Origin: Chromera velia
Taxonomy: Eukaryota > Sar > Chromeraceae
Assembly (NCBI GenBank): GCA_018398765.1
Contig: JAHBMJ010001506.1
Coordinates: forward strand, 1-29,649
Length of the DNA stretch: 29,649 bases
Direction: 5' to 3'
Shown here: piece by piece, positions 1-9,756 of the stretch
Layout: every line of letters starts with the position of its first letter
How positions within the stretch are numbered: the stretch's first letter is position 1
Translations under genes and position numbers: made by a program
The notes under the pieces: model-generated
Database searches by the model: none
The model's input: only the letters and a program-made list of their open reading frames with translations
Told to the model about the DNA's origin: nothing

Positions 1-37
1 GTTCGCCCCTGTATTATCGTTCACTCTCGGCCTTCCG

Positions 38-835
38 TTAGGCACCATCAACAACCCGCCCATGAATTTCCATGACTCCATGCTCTTTCACCATCTCCGC
101 CACTGAGTACAACATCTCACTCGCCACATCTACCTGTGCCTCCGCTCTGGCAGCTATATGTTCAATGGCCAGGTGTGCGTCAATGTATGTAGCCCCCTCA
201 CTTCTCACTTTGTTCGTCAGCCTCCGGTTGTATTCTCTGTATTCCATTCCCTTCTGCATCATCATATACTCCCTTCTGGATTTCGAGAACACCCCGTCGA
301 GCGGCATCTGAAGCATTAGCATCAACACCCCCTCCACCATCTCATCACATGCTTCCTTGACCTCCATCATTCCGATATGTGCCTTTTCGTTTATCTCTCC
401 CCCCTTCTTCATTTTTCTCGACGGCACGATCAGTCTATCGTATGCCTGTTTATTCATTACCTCCACCTTCATAGAGGACTCGAGGGCATCCTTGTTCATG
501 GCTTTCAAATTCGCAGCGTCTACCACCCTCATCTTCACCAGGACCCATTCTGTCATTCCCGTCTTCTCTGTGTTGAACGTATAGACGATGACTTCGTCTA
601 CCTTCAGCTCATGACCCGGCAGATATGGTTTCACAACCATTCTATCTGGGATCCTCTTCCTTAGCTCAACCATTCTCCCCGTATCCGGGGGCGCCTCTTC
701 CACTTCCACCTGACCGAGCCGTTCTTTCACTGACTTGTACATCTCTGAGTCCCTCAAGTGCCTAAGAATCAGTCTACAGGGACAGCAGAGAGACTGGACT
801 TCACTGCATGCACGTGACGGTCTATAGAATTCCAA
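38..835 (-). CDS. Unidentified protein, 265 codons, open frame complete
   Basis: I do not recognise this protein. The frame is closed by TAA at 38–40 and opens with ATG at 833–835. The N-terminal ~30 residues are cysteine/arginine-rich and may not be coding. A second ATG near residue 32 (MYKSVKERLGQ) is a plausible start, and a splice-acceptor-like CTGTCCCTGTAG lies just before it on the minus strand. From there the protein is hydrophilic, charged and probably mostly helical. It has many Met, Glu and Lys residues and no membrane segment, zinc finger or catalytic motif that I can name. Residues ~165–250 look like alpha-helical or coiled-coil sequence. It could be the last exon of a host gene whose upstream exon lies near 1800–1985, or a leftover gag-like frame of another element. 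Length and amino-acid balance argue that it is real; function is unknown. Confidence 0.5.
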   Translation of the reverse strand: MEFYRPSRACSEVQSLCCPCRLILRHLRDSEMYKSVKERLGQVEVEEAPPDTGRMVELRKRIPDRMVVKPYLPGHELKVDEVIVYTFNTEKTGMTEWVLVKMRVVDAANLKAMNKDALESSMKVEVMNKQAYDRLIVPSRKMKKGGEINEKAHIGMMEVKEACDEMVEGVLMLMLQMPLDGVFSKSRREYMMMQKGMEYREYNRRLTNKVRSEGATYIDAHLAIEHIAARAEAQVDVASEMLYSVAEMVKEHGVMEIHGRVVDGA

Positions 836-1799
836 GGTTTAAGGCAAGGAGCCGACCCGGAAAAAGAATCTATAATAGAGATTCTACAAAATTGAAAGTC
901 TCTTCCAACAGCTGAGATCCTATGTTGTCTGTGCACAAATGTGTCGGTAGGAGCACACGGTCAATCTACCATAATCCAGTATAATCCAACAGGCTGCTGT
1001 CTGATTCAATTGGAATTTATCGAATACATGCTAATTACACGACATATAAAAAACGCATGCATGCGAAAAACCATCGGAGGATGACGCTTCGAATACACGC
1101 CGAGCTAAACATTAATAGCTCAAAATCAGCATACCAATTAATCGCAGTATTACGTCGATCCTTGCAAGCCGATGGATAGACCGTAGGCATGATTAGAGAA
1201 CACACGTAGTGTCCCGCGCGTGACGCCCCTCCGTATCCCTACCGCTGTCTTTTGTCTATCGCTAACGGTTCTCAGGTGCACTTGCGGAAGCAAACGACAA
1301 CAAAAGGCCGTAACGTTGAAAATTAGTTATATGTAGATTATTTTAGAACAAAACAAAGAAAAGACAAACGCGCCTTCCAAAGAGAACGAAGACCATCATC
1401 ACCAGTCCGACGGACTGCAAACATGAACAAATCAAGCAAAAACAAAACAGGCCATCTTAAAATATATAACTCCAAAAACAGAAAAGTAAGTTCATCAACC
1501 AGGACAACCGCAGGTGCATTACAAGAAAGAAGTGTCCGGATAAGATGAGAGGATATTAGGCCCTTCTTGGCCAAGACAGAAGGAACACAGGAGAAAGCAT
1601 ACATCAAACGCACTCTACGAAGTGAAGGTAGGTTAGGAAAAGACGACCATCCTCCAGAAATGGGCAACAAAGAAAAAGCAACCAAATCACCAAAGAAATT
1701 AAAAAGAACATCACGGTTAGGATTAACAGCAGCAAAAAGCAAAATCGAAGGAGATTCCGGCAAAGAGAAAGACGCAAACCAAGCACCGTAGATCCTTTT
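836..1799. other. Non-coding stretch, nothing recognised
   Basis: This stretch is moderately AT-rich and carries no convincing reading frame, RNA gene or repeat. There is a short perfect hairpin at about 1101–1120 (GAGCTA … TAGCTC) and a GCATGCATGC run near 1055. The segment 1338–1763 can be read on the minus strand as a hydrophobic frame. That follows from its A-rich plus strand and is not convincing. If the flanking minus-strand frames belong to one gene, this could be its intron. Confidence 0.3.
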
Positions 1800-1985
1800 T
1801 GACGCTCTAAAACGTATGCAGGACTGTAGAAGTCTTCTTCAAGTAACTTTTCCATCATGGGGTCATCCGGCACATCACTCATACCACAGTCAGACCTAAA
1901 AACAATCGTTTTATCGTCTATGTATCTCCCTGCCATCCATTTCTCCCCCCTCCATGAAGGCTTCGATCTCATCAATGCAACAGAG
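1800..1985 (-). pseudogene. Possible host exon fragment ending at the LTR boundary
   Basis: Read on the minus strand, these bases give about 62 residues with a balanced, protein-like composition (for example WMAGRYIDDKTIVF and PMMEKLLEEDFYSPAYV). Upstream on the minus strand the frame runs directly into LTR sequence at 1986. Downstream it becomes very hydrophobic and T-rich, as an intron would. I infer that it may be an exon of a minus-strand gene interrupted by the retrotransposon. No family is recognised and no continuation is clear on the far side of the element at 17062. Confidence 0.3.
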
Positions 1986-2604
1986 TGGGGTAGCGGTGCG
2001 CCGGCGACAGAGGTGTGCATGTTATGAGTTCCATGGTATGGCCTCCATGCACTTTTGGCATTAGAAATACACCCGAGGCACTCACCATGGTGGTGTGTGC
2101 TCCGGAGATTCATATAGGATTTAAATAGGCCGATGGTGCGGTTATGCCATCGGAGGCTTCAGAATTAATTCCGGTCCTGAATTAATTTCCAGACAGTCAG
2201 ACAGATGTGCACGGCGGTTACCGTCCGTCTGAATGAGAGACGTGACCTAGGGATTGACAGAACTTCATGTGTAGGATCTGTACTGTGCCCTATGTCTCTC
2301 TGTGGTTCTCTTGTGCTCTGAGTATTGTACGAGGCCACCAGCAGGAGCGTACTATGGACTGTGGGAGTTCATAGATTTTCTGTCTGATGAAGAGACTGAT
2401 TAAATATTTATTTCAGATTATCTGTATTGGTCTAGACGAGTACGTCACGGAGACGTATTTGCTGTGGTCCTCTAATAGGAGAGGGCCAGGAATTCGGGAG
2501 TATAGCAGTTTGAGGAGTCCTCTAGATAGGCTAGAGGATCAATATGGGAGGGCCCATAGGATTCTACTGGAGGAATCTTAAGAGAGGTGAGACTCTACTT
2601 TTCA
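1986..2604 (+). repeat. 5' LTR of the copia-type element
   Basis: This direct repeat matches 16427–17061 at about 94% identity. It begins TGGGGT and ends TTTTCA, followed directly by a primer-binding-site-like sequence. The alignment stops sharply at both ends. As in other LTRs it should carry the promoter and polyadenylation signals, but I could not place either with confidence. Confidence 0.9.
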
Positions 2605-2625
2605 CTGGCGCCGTCACTGAGGGAG
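2605..2625 (+). promoter_or_regulatory. Candidate primer-binding site (PBS)
   Basis: Immediately after the 5' LTR comes TGGCGCCGTCACTGAGG, starting at 2606. A TGG directly after the LTR is the usual complement of a tRNA CCA 3' end. The primer tRNA cannot be named with confidence; it does not resemble the initiator-Met PBS common in plant copia elements. Confidence 0.55.
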
Positions 2626-2693
2626 TCTCGCGTTGTCACTCCGACAACATTCCCCTTGTTGTATTCCCGATTCCCTACTGCAGGTGACTTACC

Positions 2694-4121
2694 ATGGGTC
2701 CCAAGAAGGACGCTCCCCATGGGTGCGTCGCGATCAAGGGTATGGAGGCGAAGACCGTGGGCGTCTTCGGCCTTACGGACGATACGGACATCATCGAGTG
2801 GATACGGCAATATGCAGATGCTGTTGCCATTCTCGGGGACTCGGACGAGTGGTGCGGCAGGCTTACCCTCACCAACAGGAACAAGGTGGGGGTCAACGTT
2901 AAGCACTATGTCGCAAGGACCGAGGTGGAAGTGCTGGAGAAGGTGGTGGAACGGGTGCCCCACCTCAGCTCGGAAGTCTCTGAGCAGCTCCAGATTTTCC
3001 ACAAGCACGTTGTGGACTCTGTCTCTCCACCCGATGCGAAGTGGATGAAGAGATATCTGCAGCGGACCGATATCCTGAGAATGGGCAAGGCGAGGATCAT
3101 GGAAATCAGGGAGCTTCTCTCACGCCAAGAGAAGGAGAGAATTTCTGGTCCCCAGTTGAAGGCTCTGAACGAACAGATCCTCTGCCTGCAGACTCTGAAG
3201 GAACCCTCCTCCCTCTCCTTGTCTTGCCCTGTTATGTTTTCTTCAGGTGGAGAGCTCCATAAGGGAGCTTCAATAGAGACGAAAGTGAAGATAGAGGAGG
3301 AGACAGGAGCGATACCAGACACCTCCCGTCAGATGTCCGTCCCCGTGTCCAGTGAGCAGCGTCCAGCCTCTGATGAGCGGGACCGCTGTAGCAATAGCAG
3401 TAGCAGTTCCAGTAGAGGGGTGCAGGTGGTCGGTATGCGACCTGACACCACCCTGCTGGAGATGAAAAAGAAGCAGTACGAGGACCTCGTGGCCCAGATA
3501 TCGGGTCTGGACGCCGCGCGGGATGCTGACAAGCTCCAAATTCTGGAGATTCAGAAGGAGGAGAATGAAGTGCTGAGTGGTATACCCAGGAGGGACAATT
3601 TCCCTGAGGGGTCTGAAGGGAAGGAGGCGTACGCATCAGAGCTGGCATCCTGGGCCGAGAAGAAAGAGGTCTTCGACGCTGGGAAGGCTGACAGGGATAC
3701 GCTGGTAGCGACCCTGCAAGGTCATATTGACCAGCTGGCGTCTGATGGGTTTGCTCTGAACGAGCAGGCCGACAAACTCCGCAAGGAGATAGATGTGCTC
3801 TCTCCTCCTCCCCAGGCCAAGGGTGTCCCTGGGAGTGCTGCTGAAGATCGCCTGCCTTCGGTATTCCAGATGACCCCCCTTACGGGTGGGGGGGTGTATT
3901 CTGCTGTGACTCCCCCTGAACCTGCGACGGTGTCTGTAGGTGGGGGTGTGTGTACTGGTGATGTCGGGGCTCTGGGCGCTCCTGACATCTTCTCTTTCCT
4001 GGGAGTTAGGAAGTCGAGTGGAACTCAGGGGAGGCCCAAGTATGACCCTGAGGATCCCCTTATCGCCTACACCCTGGAGGAGATCTTGACATCGGTCCTG
4101 AGGACCTTTGTGGAGATATGA
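2694..4121 (+). CDS. Gag-region frame 1 of the copia-type element
   Basis: This part of the element encodes about 475 residues. The first ~190 residues are globular-looking and rich in charged residues. A Ser-rich low-complexity stretch follows at about residues 240–250. A long coiled-coil-like region then spans about residues 255–365 (LLEMKKKQYEDLVAQI and following). The tail is Pro/Gly-rich. No enzyme motif is visible. Its position between the PBS and the zinc-knuckle frame suggests a structural gag role, or an additional protein specific to this lineage. I do not recognise a named gag domain, so the assignment rests on position and composition. Confidence 0.6.
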   Translation: MGPKKDAPHGCVAIKGMEAKTVGVFGLTDDTDIIEWIRQYADAVAILGDSDEWCGRLTLTNRNKVGVNVKHYVARTEVEVLEKVVERVPHLSSEVSEQLQIFHKHVVDSVSPPDAKWMKRYLQRTDILRMGKARIMEIRELLSRQEKERISGPQLKALNEQILCLQTLKEPSSLSLSCPVMFSSGGELHKGASIETKVKIEEETGAIPDTSRQMSVPVSSEQRPASDERDRCSNSSSSSSRGVQVVGMRPDTTLLEMKKKQYEDLVAQISGLDAARDADKLQILEIQKEENEVLSGIPRRDNFPEGSEGKEAYASELASWAEKKEVFDAGKADRDTLVATLQGHIDQLASDGFALNEQADKLRKEIDVLSPPPQAKGVPGSAAEDRLPSVFQMTPLTGGGVYSAVTPPEPATVSVGGGVCTGDVGALGAPDIFSFLGVRKSSGTQGRPKYDPEDPLIAYTLEEILTSVLRTFVEI

Positions 4122-4130
4122 GATAAGGTC

Positions 4131-6515
4131 ATGGCGATGACCTTTGCGCACTTTTTTAAGACGATCCAGTACTCGACCTCTGCTCTCGTCCTGGAGTACG
4201 AGAGGATTGCCTGCAAGCCCTGTCGGTTTGGTACCTACACAGAGCTGCTAGCGCATCACAAGCGTCTCCTGAACCACCTGGTTGGGGAGAACATCGTCCA
4301 CGAGCTTGGCGTGAAGTACAGGCTCGGGCTCCTGATGGCACACCTGCCAAACGACCTCATCATGAGGTGGCAGGAGAGGCAGAACCCGGTGGACCTCACC
4401 AGCGAAGTGGAGATCATTAAGGAGATCCATGTTATCGCAGCTGCTCAGACGGAGACCTTCAACAAGTCTCTCTGCAATGCCTGGGACTGGGGCCTGGTTA
4501 AGGGAGCTCTCGTCGAGGACTTGAAGAGAGAGTGGGAACAGAAGGCGGCAACCTTCGGTGTGAGGGACTCGGGGGGTGCCTCGCGGGGGGGTATCATTCT
4601 GAAGGTTCCTTTCGTGGTGTTCGTGGGGCCTGGAGGAGTCCCGCAGAGGAAGTCCCCTTCCAAGGCAAAGGGAGGGAAACCCTCAAGAGGAAAGACCCCT
4701 GACTCTGGCGGGAAGGGCAGGGGCAACTCTGATCGCGGGAGGCAGGGCAGTGCTAGAGGGGGTTTTGGCAAGGGGGATGGCGGGGGGAGCTCTAATCGGG
4801 GACGCTTTCCTAAGTCCAATTCCTCTGCTCCCTCTAGCAGATACAATGACAAGGGGATGGAAGGAAAGGACCGTCCTCCCACTCAGGCCGTTGTCAACCC
4901 CAGGGGCCCCAACAGGAACCCCGTTCTCGATCGATATGGTGTCCAACACCGGGACGGATCCGGATCGGATGCGTTCAGCGGGACGATGGCGGGACCTGGA
5001 GAAACTCCCATCAAACCCGGTCAGTGGGATGGAGAGTTTGGGTCTTTGTGGGACAAAGCGTATTGGGATCCTGCCAGCAGGAAGAGCCTTCCCCACGGGT
5101 ACCGCGATGGGCAGTGCCTGAGATGCAATCGTCCGGATGGACATGCAGAGTGGGGGGGCCATGGGGCCTGTCCTTGGATTCGGAAGAAGGACGGCTGCCC
5201 ATCGTGTAGAACGATGGGCCATGCTCCCAACAACTGCCTTGACAAGAACGCGAAGAAGCAGTGGATGATGAAGCAGATGGACAAGACCGGGCAGGACAGG
5301 GGCGGCTCGGGGGGCCGCCCTAAGGGTCCTCCGGGAGGAGGAGGCCGTGGAGGCGGCTCCGGAAACCGTCGAGGGTCTCCCTATCCAGGTTGTGGGGGCG
5401 GCTTAGGGGGGAGAGGAGGCGGTGGGGGTCATAGCCATGGTGGGCGCACCCTTTCTCCCGGCAGGTTCAACAATGAGAACTTCGAGAAGAAGAACTCAGA
5501 CTCCGGACAGGCGCAGCGGGGGGGTAGTGTCCCTTCTGTGTCCTTGCAGACTGTCGGTCCTAGGGGACAGGACGATGATGATGATGTTGTAGTGACGGAT
5601 GGCATCTCACGTGGGAAGGGGGACTCGTTCAACCTGACCATCCACGCGTCCAAGGGTGAGGAGATGATCACTCACGGGGAGGGGTGTCTCAGAAAGGTTC
5701 ACTTTGCAGACCGCCTTGGCCTTCCTTTGTGCTATGAGCCAGAAGCTAAGTACTCGCCCGACTACGACACAACGACCTTCCATGTGTGGCATGATAAGGC
5801 TATAGAGTGCCTGTCTGCCTGGGATCCTGTTGGGACCCACACGGGGGTCGATGTATGGAGAGAAGGAGTCCGTGGAGCCTGGCAAACGATCTTGTCCGAC
5901 GAGCCTAAACGGACAGGCTTGGAACATATGGGGTGGGCTATCTTCCCTGCAGGTTTGGAGACTTGCATGACGGTCATGCAAGCCTTCCAGTCGGAGTTCA
6001 CTGCGGGAGGAGTCCAGCGCATCAGGGATATGATGGAGGAGCAGGACCCCCATCTCCCTGAGTCCATCTCTCGCACACGGGGACCGGAGGACGAGACCAC
6101 CATGGGAGCGGTGCCCTCTGGTTCAAAGTCTGCTATATACACGGTCTCCCAGTACGAGAGCAAACTGATGAACGACCCGAACAGGACCTGGCGACAGGTT
6201 GGATTCCCGGAGAAGTTCGAGGTCTACCAGGTTTCGGGAAATACGAGATCCCAAAACCCCGAGCTCGTCGACTACAGGGTCATCAAGATCTATATTGACT
6301 CCTGTACGTTTGGGAACCTCATCTCCTGGAGGAAGGTGAGGAGCCTCATCCATGCCTTTAGGGGGCTGGATATCCCGGACTGGACGGGTTTGTTCACGGG
6401 GGGTGTTAAGGAGGAGGGGGACGGGCCCCCAGATGGGGGGCTTCCCAGAAAGACGCGGCACCGACACTATGAGCATCTTGTCACGGGACAAGATTTCATT
6501 GAGTGGAAGATGTAG
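4131..6515 (+). CDS. Gag/nucleocapsid region with zinc knuckle, possible protease segment
   Basis: This part encodes about 794 residues. Residues ~1–145 are helical and gag-like ([32 protein letters not shown]). Residues ~160–330 are Gly/Arg/Ser-rich, as in RNA-binding nucleocapsids. At about 5115–5245 there are a CX2C…HX2C cluster and then a canonical CX2CX4HX4C knuckle, [14 protein letters not shown], the retroviral/retrotransposon nucleic-acid-binding motif. A second Gly/Arg-rich stretch follows at ~390–440. Near 6289–6330 a segment reading [13 protein letters not shown] sits where a copia aspartic protease would be expected, and I offer it as a tentative protease remnant. The knuckle makes the gag assignment firm; the protease call is weak. 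Confidence 0.75.
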   Translation: MAMTFAHFFKTIQYSTSALVLEYERIACKPCRFGTYTELLAHHKRLLNHLVGENIVHELGVKYRLGLLMAHLPNDLIMRWQERQNPVDLTSEVEIIKEIHVIAAAQTETFNKSLCNAWDWGLVKGALVEDLKREWEQKAATFGVRDSGGASRGGIILKVPFVVFVGPGGVPQRKSPSKAKGGKPSRGKTPDSGGKGRGNSDRGRQGSARGGFGKGDGGGSSNRGRFPKSNSSAPSSRYNDKGMEGKDRPPTQAVVNPRGPNRNPVLDRYGVQHRDGSGSDAFSGTMAGPGETPIKPGQWDGEFGSLWDKAYWDPASRKSLPHGYRDGQCLRCNRPDGHAEWGGHGACPWIRKKDGCPSCRTMGHAPNNCLDKNAKKQWMMKQMDKTGQDRGGSGGRPKGPPGGGGRGGGSGNRRGSPYPGCGGGLGGRGGGGGHSHGGRTLSPGRFNNENFEKKNSDSGQAQRGGSVPSVSLQTVGPRGQDDDDDVVVTDGISRGKGDSFNLTIHASKGEEMITHGEGCLRKVHFADRLGLPLCYEPEAKYSPDYDTTTFHVWHDKAIECLSAWDPVGTHTGVDVWREGVRGAWQTILSDEPKRTGLEHMGWAIFPAGLETCMTVMQAFQSEFTAGGVQRIRDMMEEQDPHLPESISRTRGPEDETTMGAVPSGSKSAIYTVSQYESKLMNDPNRTWRQVGFPEKFEVYQVSGNTRSQNPELVDYRVIKIYIDSCTFGNLISWRKVRSLIHAFRGLDIPDWTGLFTGGVKEEGDGPPDGGLPRKTRHRHYEHLVTGQDFIEWKM

Positions 6516-7438
6516 TTAGAGATGCCCTTCCAGTCGTGGGGACTGGGGGATGAGGCGGTGTTCTCGTGTCCTGCGATTCTTGGCATCCGGTTCGGGACTC
6601 ACGACCCCTTCGGCGCTCCAAAGAACATTGTCGTCCCCTGCCTCCTCCACACGGTCGATCAGCCGAATCTCCCTGACGTGCTGATTCATAATGCTCCTGG
6701 TGTAGGTCTCTTCGTCCCTCGTTCTTCGCCGAAGGATGTCCTTCCCGCCTACCGCGTGTGGGCTGAGAAAACGAAGGAGGAGAGGCAGATCTCACATGGG
6801 GTGAGGCTGTCTATGGACCTGATATACCAGGAGGGGGTGCGTCAGGGCATTTCGCAGGTTGATGTTGAGGTCATGAACACCCGGGGACACCGGAAGCCTG
6901 CATCATCCACAAACCCTGGGGAGACAGGCTGGACGGGTACGGCCTCAACCACCTCCCTCGAGCCGTATATGACTGTAGCCCACACTACAAAGCCGTCCCG
7001 AACGAAACCTTCAAGCACTTCCTCGGGGGCAGTCCCCAAGGAGGTTCATGTGGGTACCGGTTCCAGTCACTGCAAGAGGTGTGGGACCGGCGGAACAAGG
7101 TGCAGAGGCTGAAGCAGCAGAAGGATCCTTATGAGAGGATTTTCCGAACCTATCTCCCCAACGCGGAGAAGAAGAGGTCGGCCAAGAAGGACTTCAGGGC
7201 CATACCCGATAGCGTTGAGATCCCTGTGGCTGCCTACCCAATCACGTATTGGGTCGTGGGTGGATGGACTGCCTCGGAACTGGCGGACACCGACCACTGT
7301 CAGTAAGGTCCTTTTCTCGCGGTGAAAAAGTTTGATGCTGGGGGCGCTGCCCACTTCAAACCATGGGACTACGGGTACGAACGGACGCACCTGGCTGCCT
7401 AAGGCTTCTCGGCCATCATAGTTGACCAGAAACGTGAG

Positions 7439-8305
7439 ATGATGGCGCTGCACGCACGCTACGGACACCAGAACTTCAACAATCTCAAGGAGACTCTCGC
7501 GGCTGAGGGCATTGACATTGATGAGGACTGCAGAAGGTGGGTTTCTCTAGGGGTTTCTGCATATCCCCTCTGTCAGCTGAAGAACGCGATCACTCCCCGG
7601 ATTCACAAGAGGAGTGAGAAGCTGTCAGAAGATTAGAGGCCGATCAAGGAAACGGTCTGGATCGTCGATATCTGGTTCTTCAAGGACCTTTTTGCGAAGG
7701 CCGAGACAGGGGGCTTCGGGATGATGGTCGTCCTCTACGAGCCAGGAGCCGGGTTCTCTCTGGCCCACCCAGCTAAGGAGAAGGATGAGGCTTCCTTCAT
7801 TGACTGTGCGCATTATTTTGCTCGCTGGCTGGGGCGTCCGCACCTGGTGTGCATGGATGGAGAGAAGGCAGGAGCGGGTGCCTCCTTCCAGTCGTGGCTC
7901 CGGGGGGATGGGTTCCCCGGACTCCACCCCATCGAGTACCGTCAGGGACTTCCGTACGTTGGAAAGGGTCTGCAGGCTCTGGTTGAGCGCTGCATCCACA
8001 GCAATCGGAAGGGAGTAGCCCTCCTCATGTCGGACCCGAACCACCAGTTTCCCCTTGCTGTGATTCACCTCGTGGCGATGGGGGAACGTTGGGGGTATTC
8101 CTGTGTGTTTCACAGAACGGTGGGGGGCATCCCTTTTACCCTGACCTTTCGGAGAGCGCCTCCTGGATGGAGAGTAGGGGACACCGCGGTGGTGTCCATG
8201 CCTTCCCTGAGAACGGAGTTGCGTGGAGTCATTATGCAGTTTTTGGCTCCCCTCACGCACGATGTTGTCGCGGTTCTCCACAGGCACAAGGAGAGAAACG
8301 TTTAA
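7439..8305 (+). mobile_element. Integrase region of the copia-type element
   Basis: The start of this part resembles the zinc-binding pre-integrase segment of copia elements: LHARYGHQNFNNLKETL, followed by a YPLCQLK cysteine segment (an HX4H … C pattern). Downstream, at about 7640–8305, the residues resemble an integrase catalytic core and C-terminal part. There is a VDIWFF segment, a conserved-looking LVCMDGEKAG, VERCIHSNRKG, and then a C-terminal region with GDTAVVSMPSL. These are copia-like by position and pattern, but divergent. Integrase inserts the element's cDNA into host DNA. I assign this region from order (after gag, before reverse transcriptase) and the His/Cys segment; a profile comparison would be needed for the core. 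Confidence 0.6.
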
Positions 8306-8649
8306 AGGGAACGTTTTACCGTCCTGCAGGTCCATCCCGAGCATCTACAGACGGTTCCAGATAACCTCCACCTCTGGGGGGGGCCTCGATTCGATCAAGA
8401 CGGTACCATCCTCCTGGCTCCGGCGGGCGGAGACCAGGAGGATCCCCGACTCTGGAAGACTTCTGCAAGGCAGGAGGGGGGAACAGGCACTCGCTACCGC
8501 AGACGGGCAGGTAGGAGCGACCTCGGTCACAGGGGATTCCCTCTAGTCCTTCCGGGCATATCTCCGGTGGGATGGTACGAGGGGTTGCAGTGAGGGACAC
8601 AGTGGCCGGCAAGGAAATTTTCTTTCCAACTGGCGGATGAGGGCGAAGG

Positions 8650-9741
8650 TGTTGTGGGCTTGCGGGAGGCCCCTCGCCTCACTCACCTTCATGAGGGCTA
8701 TCAGGAGATTTTGAGCACGGAGGCGCAGGCGTCGGCTTTGTCATCGTCTTCCTCTGCCCTCCCCTCTTCCTCTGCCCTTCCCTCTGCACTGCCTCCCTCC
8801 CTCCCTCCCACTGCTCCTGCAGAGCCCTCCGACCCCTCCCCTGCTCAGGCTGAGGCCTCGGTAAGGGAAGCAGGGGCGACGGGCGCCCGAGCCCGGTCTC
8901 CCTCTCCTGCGTGTCTAACAGGGCTTCCGTCGACTCCGGGGAGTCGCCGCTACCGGATTTCTTTGTCCTACTCGGCTCTTCGATGAAGAGGACCATCTTG
9001 GACCCGTCAGATCCTGGGGTGTTGTGCACGCCTGGAACGGTGCGGCAGCACAATCGCGCTCCTTCGCGCGGAAGGCGGGTGAAGGATTCAGGCCCCGTCT
9101 TTTGTGACGAGAAGGGGAACCGCCTCCTGGAGGCCGACAGGGAGCCCCTGGGGTACAACTGGAAGGTGGAGAGGCCGCTGTTCATGACGTACCGCCGGGG
9201 GGTGTATAACGCTTGGACTCGTCGTTTCGCGCTCATGCTCTACCCCGATCTGGGGGAGATCACTCAGGGAGAGGTTTTGAACACCCTCAAGAACTACTTG
9301 GTACCCAGACTGACGACGGGCGTCAAGGGGGACTCGTGGAGAAGCGAAAGTGCTACAAGGACGCAGAATGAAATCCAGGAAGCACGTGGGATGTTCCCTG
9401 GAGACATGGGTTTCGATTTTGAGGAGGAGAGCCTCAAGAAGTCTTAAATCATGTCACAGAACCAGGGCGTCTATCTGCACTCGCCTCCACAGCTCCGTTA
9501 GATTGAGATCCTAGAGGGTTGGTCCACTTCGATGAGTCTCCGAGTCTCCATTGCTCCCGATTCTACTAGGGGCAAGCACAGGGGGCGATACTACATACAC
9601 ACGGCGCTCAACTACTTGGACAGGCCAAAGCAGGAGTGGATCGAGGCTGACAGGGAATTGAGGGAGACAGACGGTCTGTCTCGGATTGAGCCCCCGGGAG
9701 CCGAGTATACCTACTGGACCCCTTTGGAGGGGAAGTTCTAG
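8650..9741 (+). mobile_element. Element region between integrase and the acidic frame; unidentified
   Basis: The first ~250 bases are Ser/Pro/Ala-rich low complexity (many TCCTCTGCCCT-like runs). About 8984–9447 then encodes a basic segment (YNWKVERPLFMTYRRGVYN, YPDLGEITQGEVLNTLKNYL) that I cannot assign. A further basic segment lies at 9532–9741. These residues have the look of decayed element protein, perhaps integrase C-terminal extension or spacer. No catalytic motif is seen. Confidence 0.4.
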
Positions 9742-9756
9742 ACAGTCAGGCTGTCC

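Noticed and set aside
814-835. Resemblance between the start of the 265-codon frame (MEFYRPSR) and a minus-strand reading of the LTR (MESYRPSR)
   Set aside because: The DNA match is only about 18 of 22 bases and does not extend; chance is the simpler explanation.
1338-1763. Hydrophobic minus-strand frame
   Set aside because: It reflects A-rich plus-strand sequence and may be intron; residue balance is poor.
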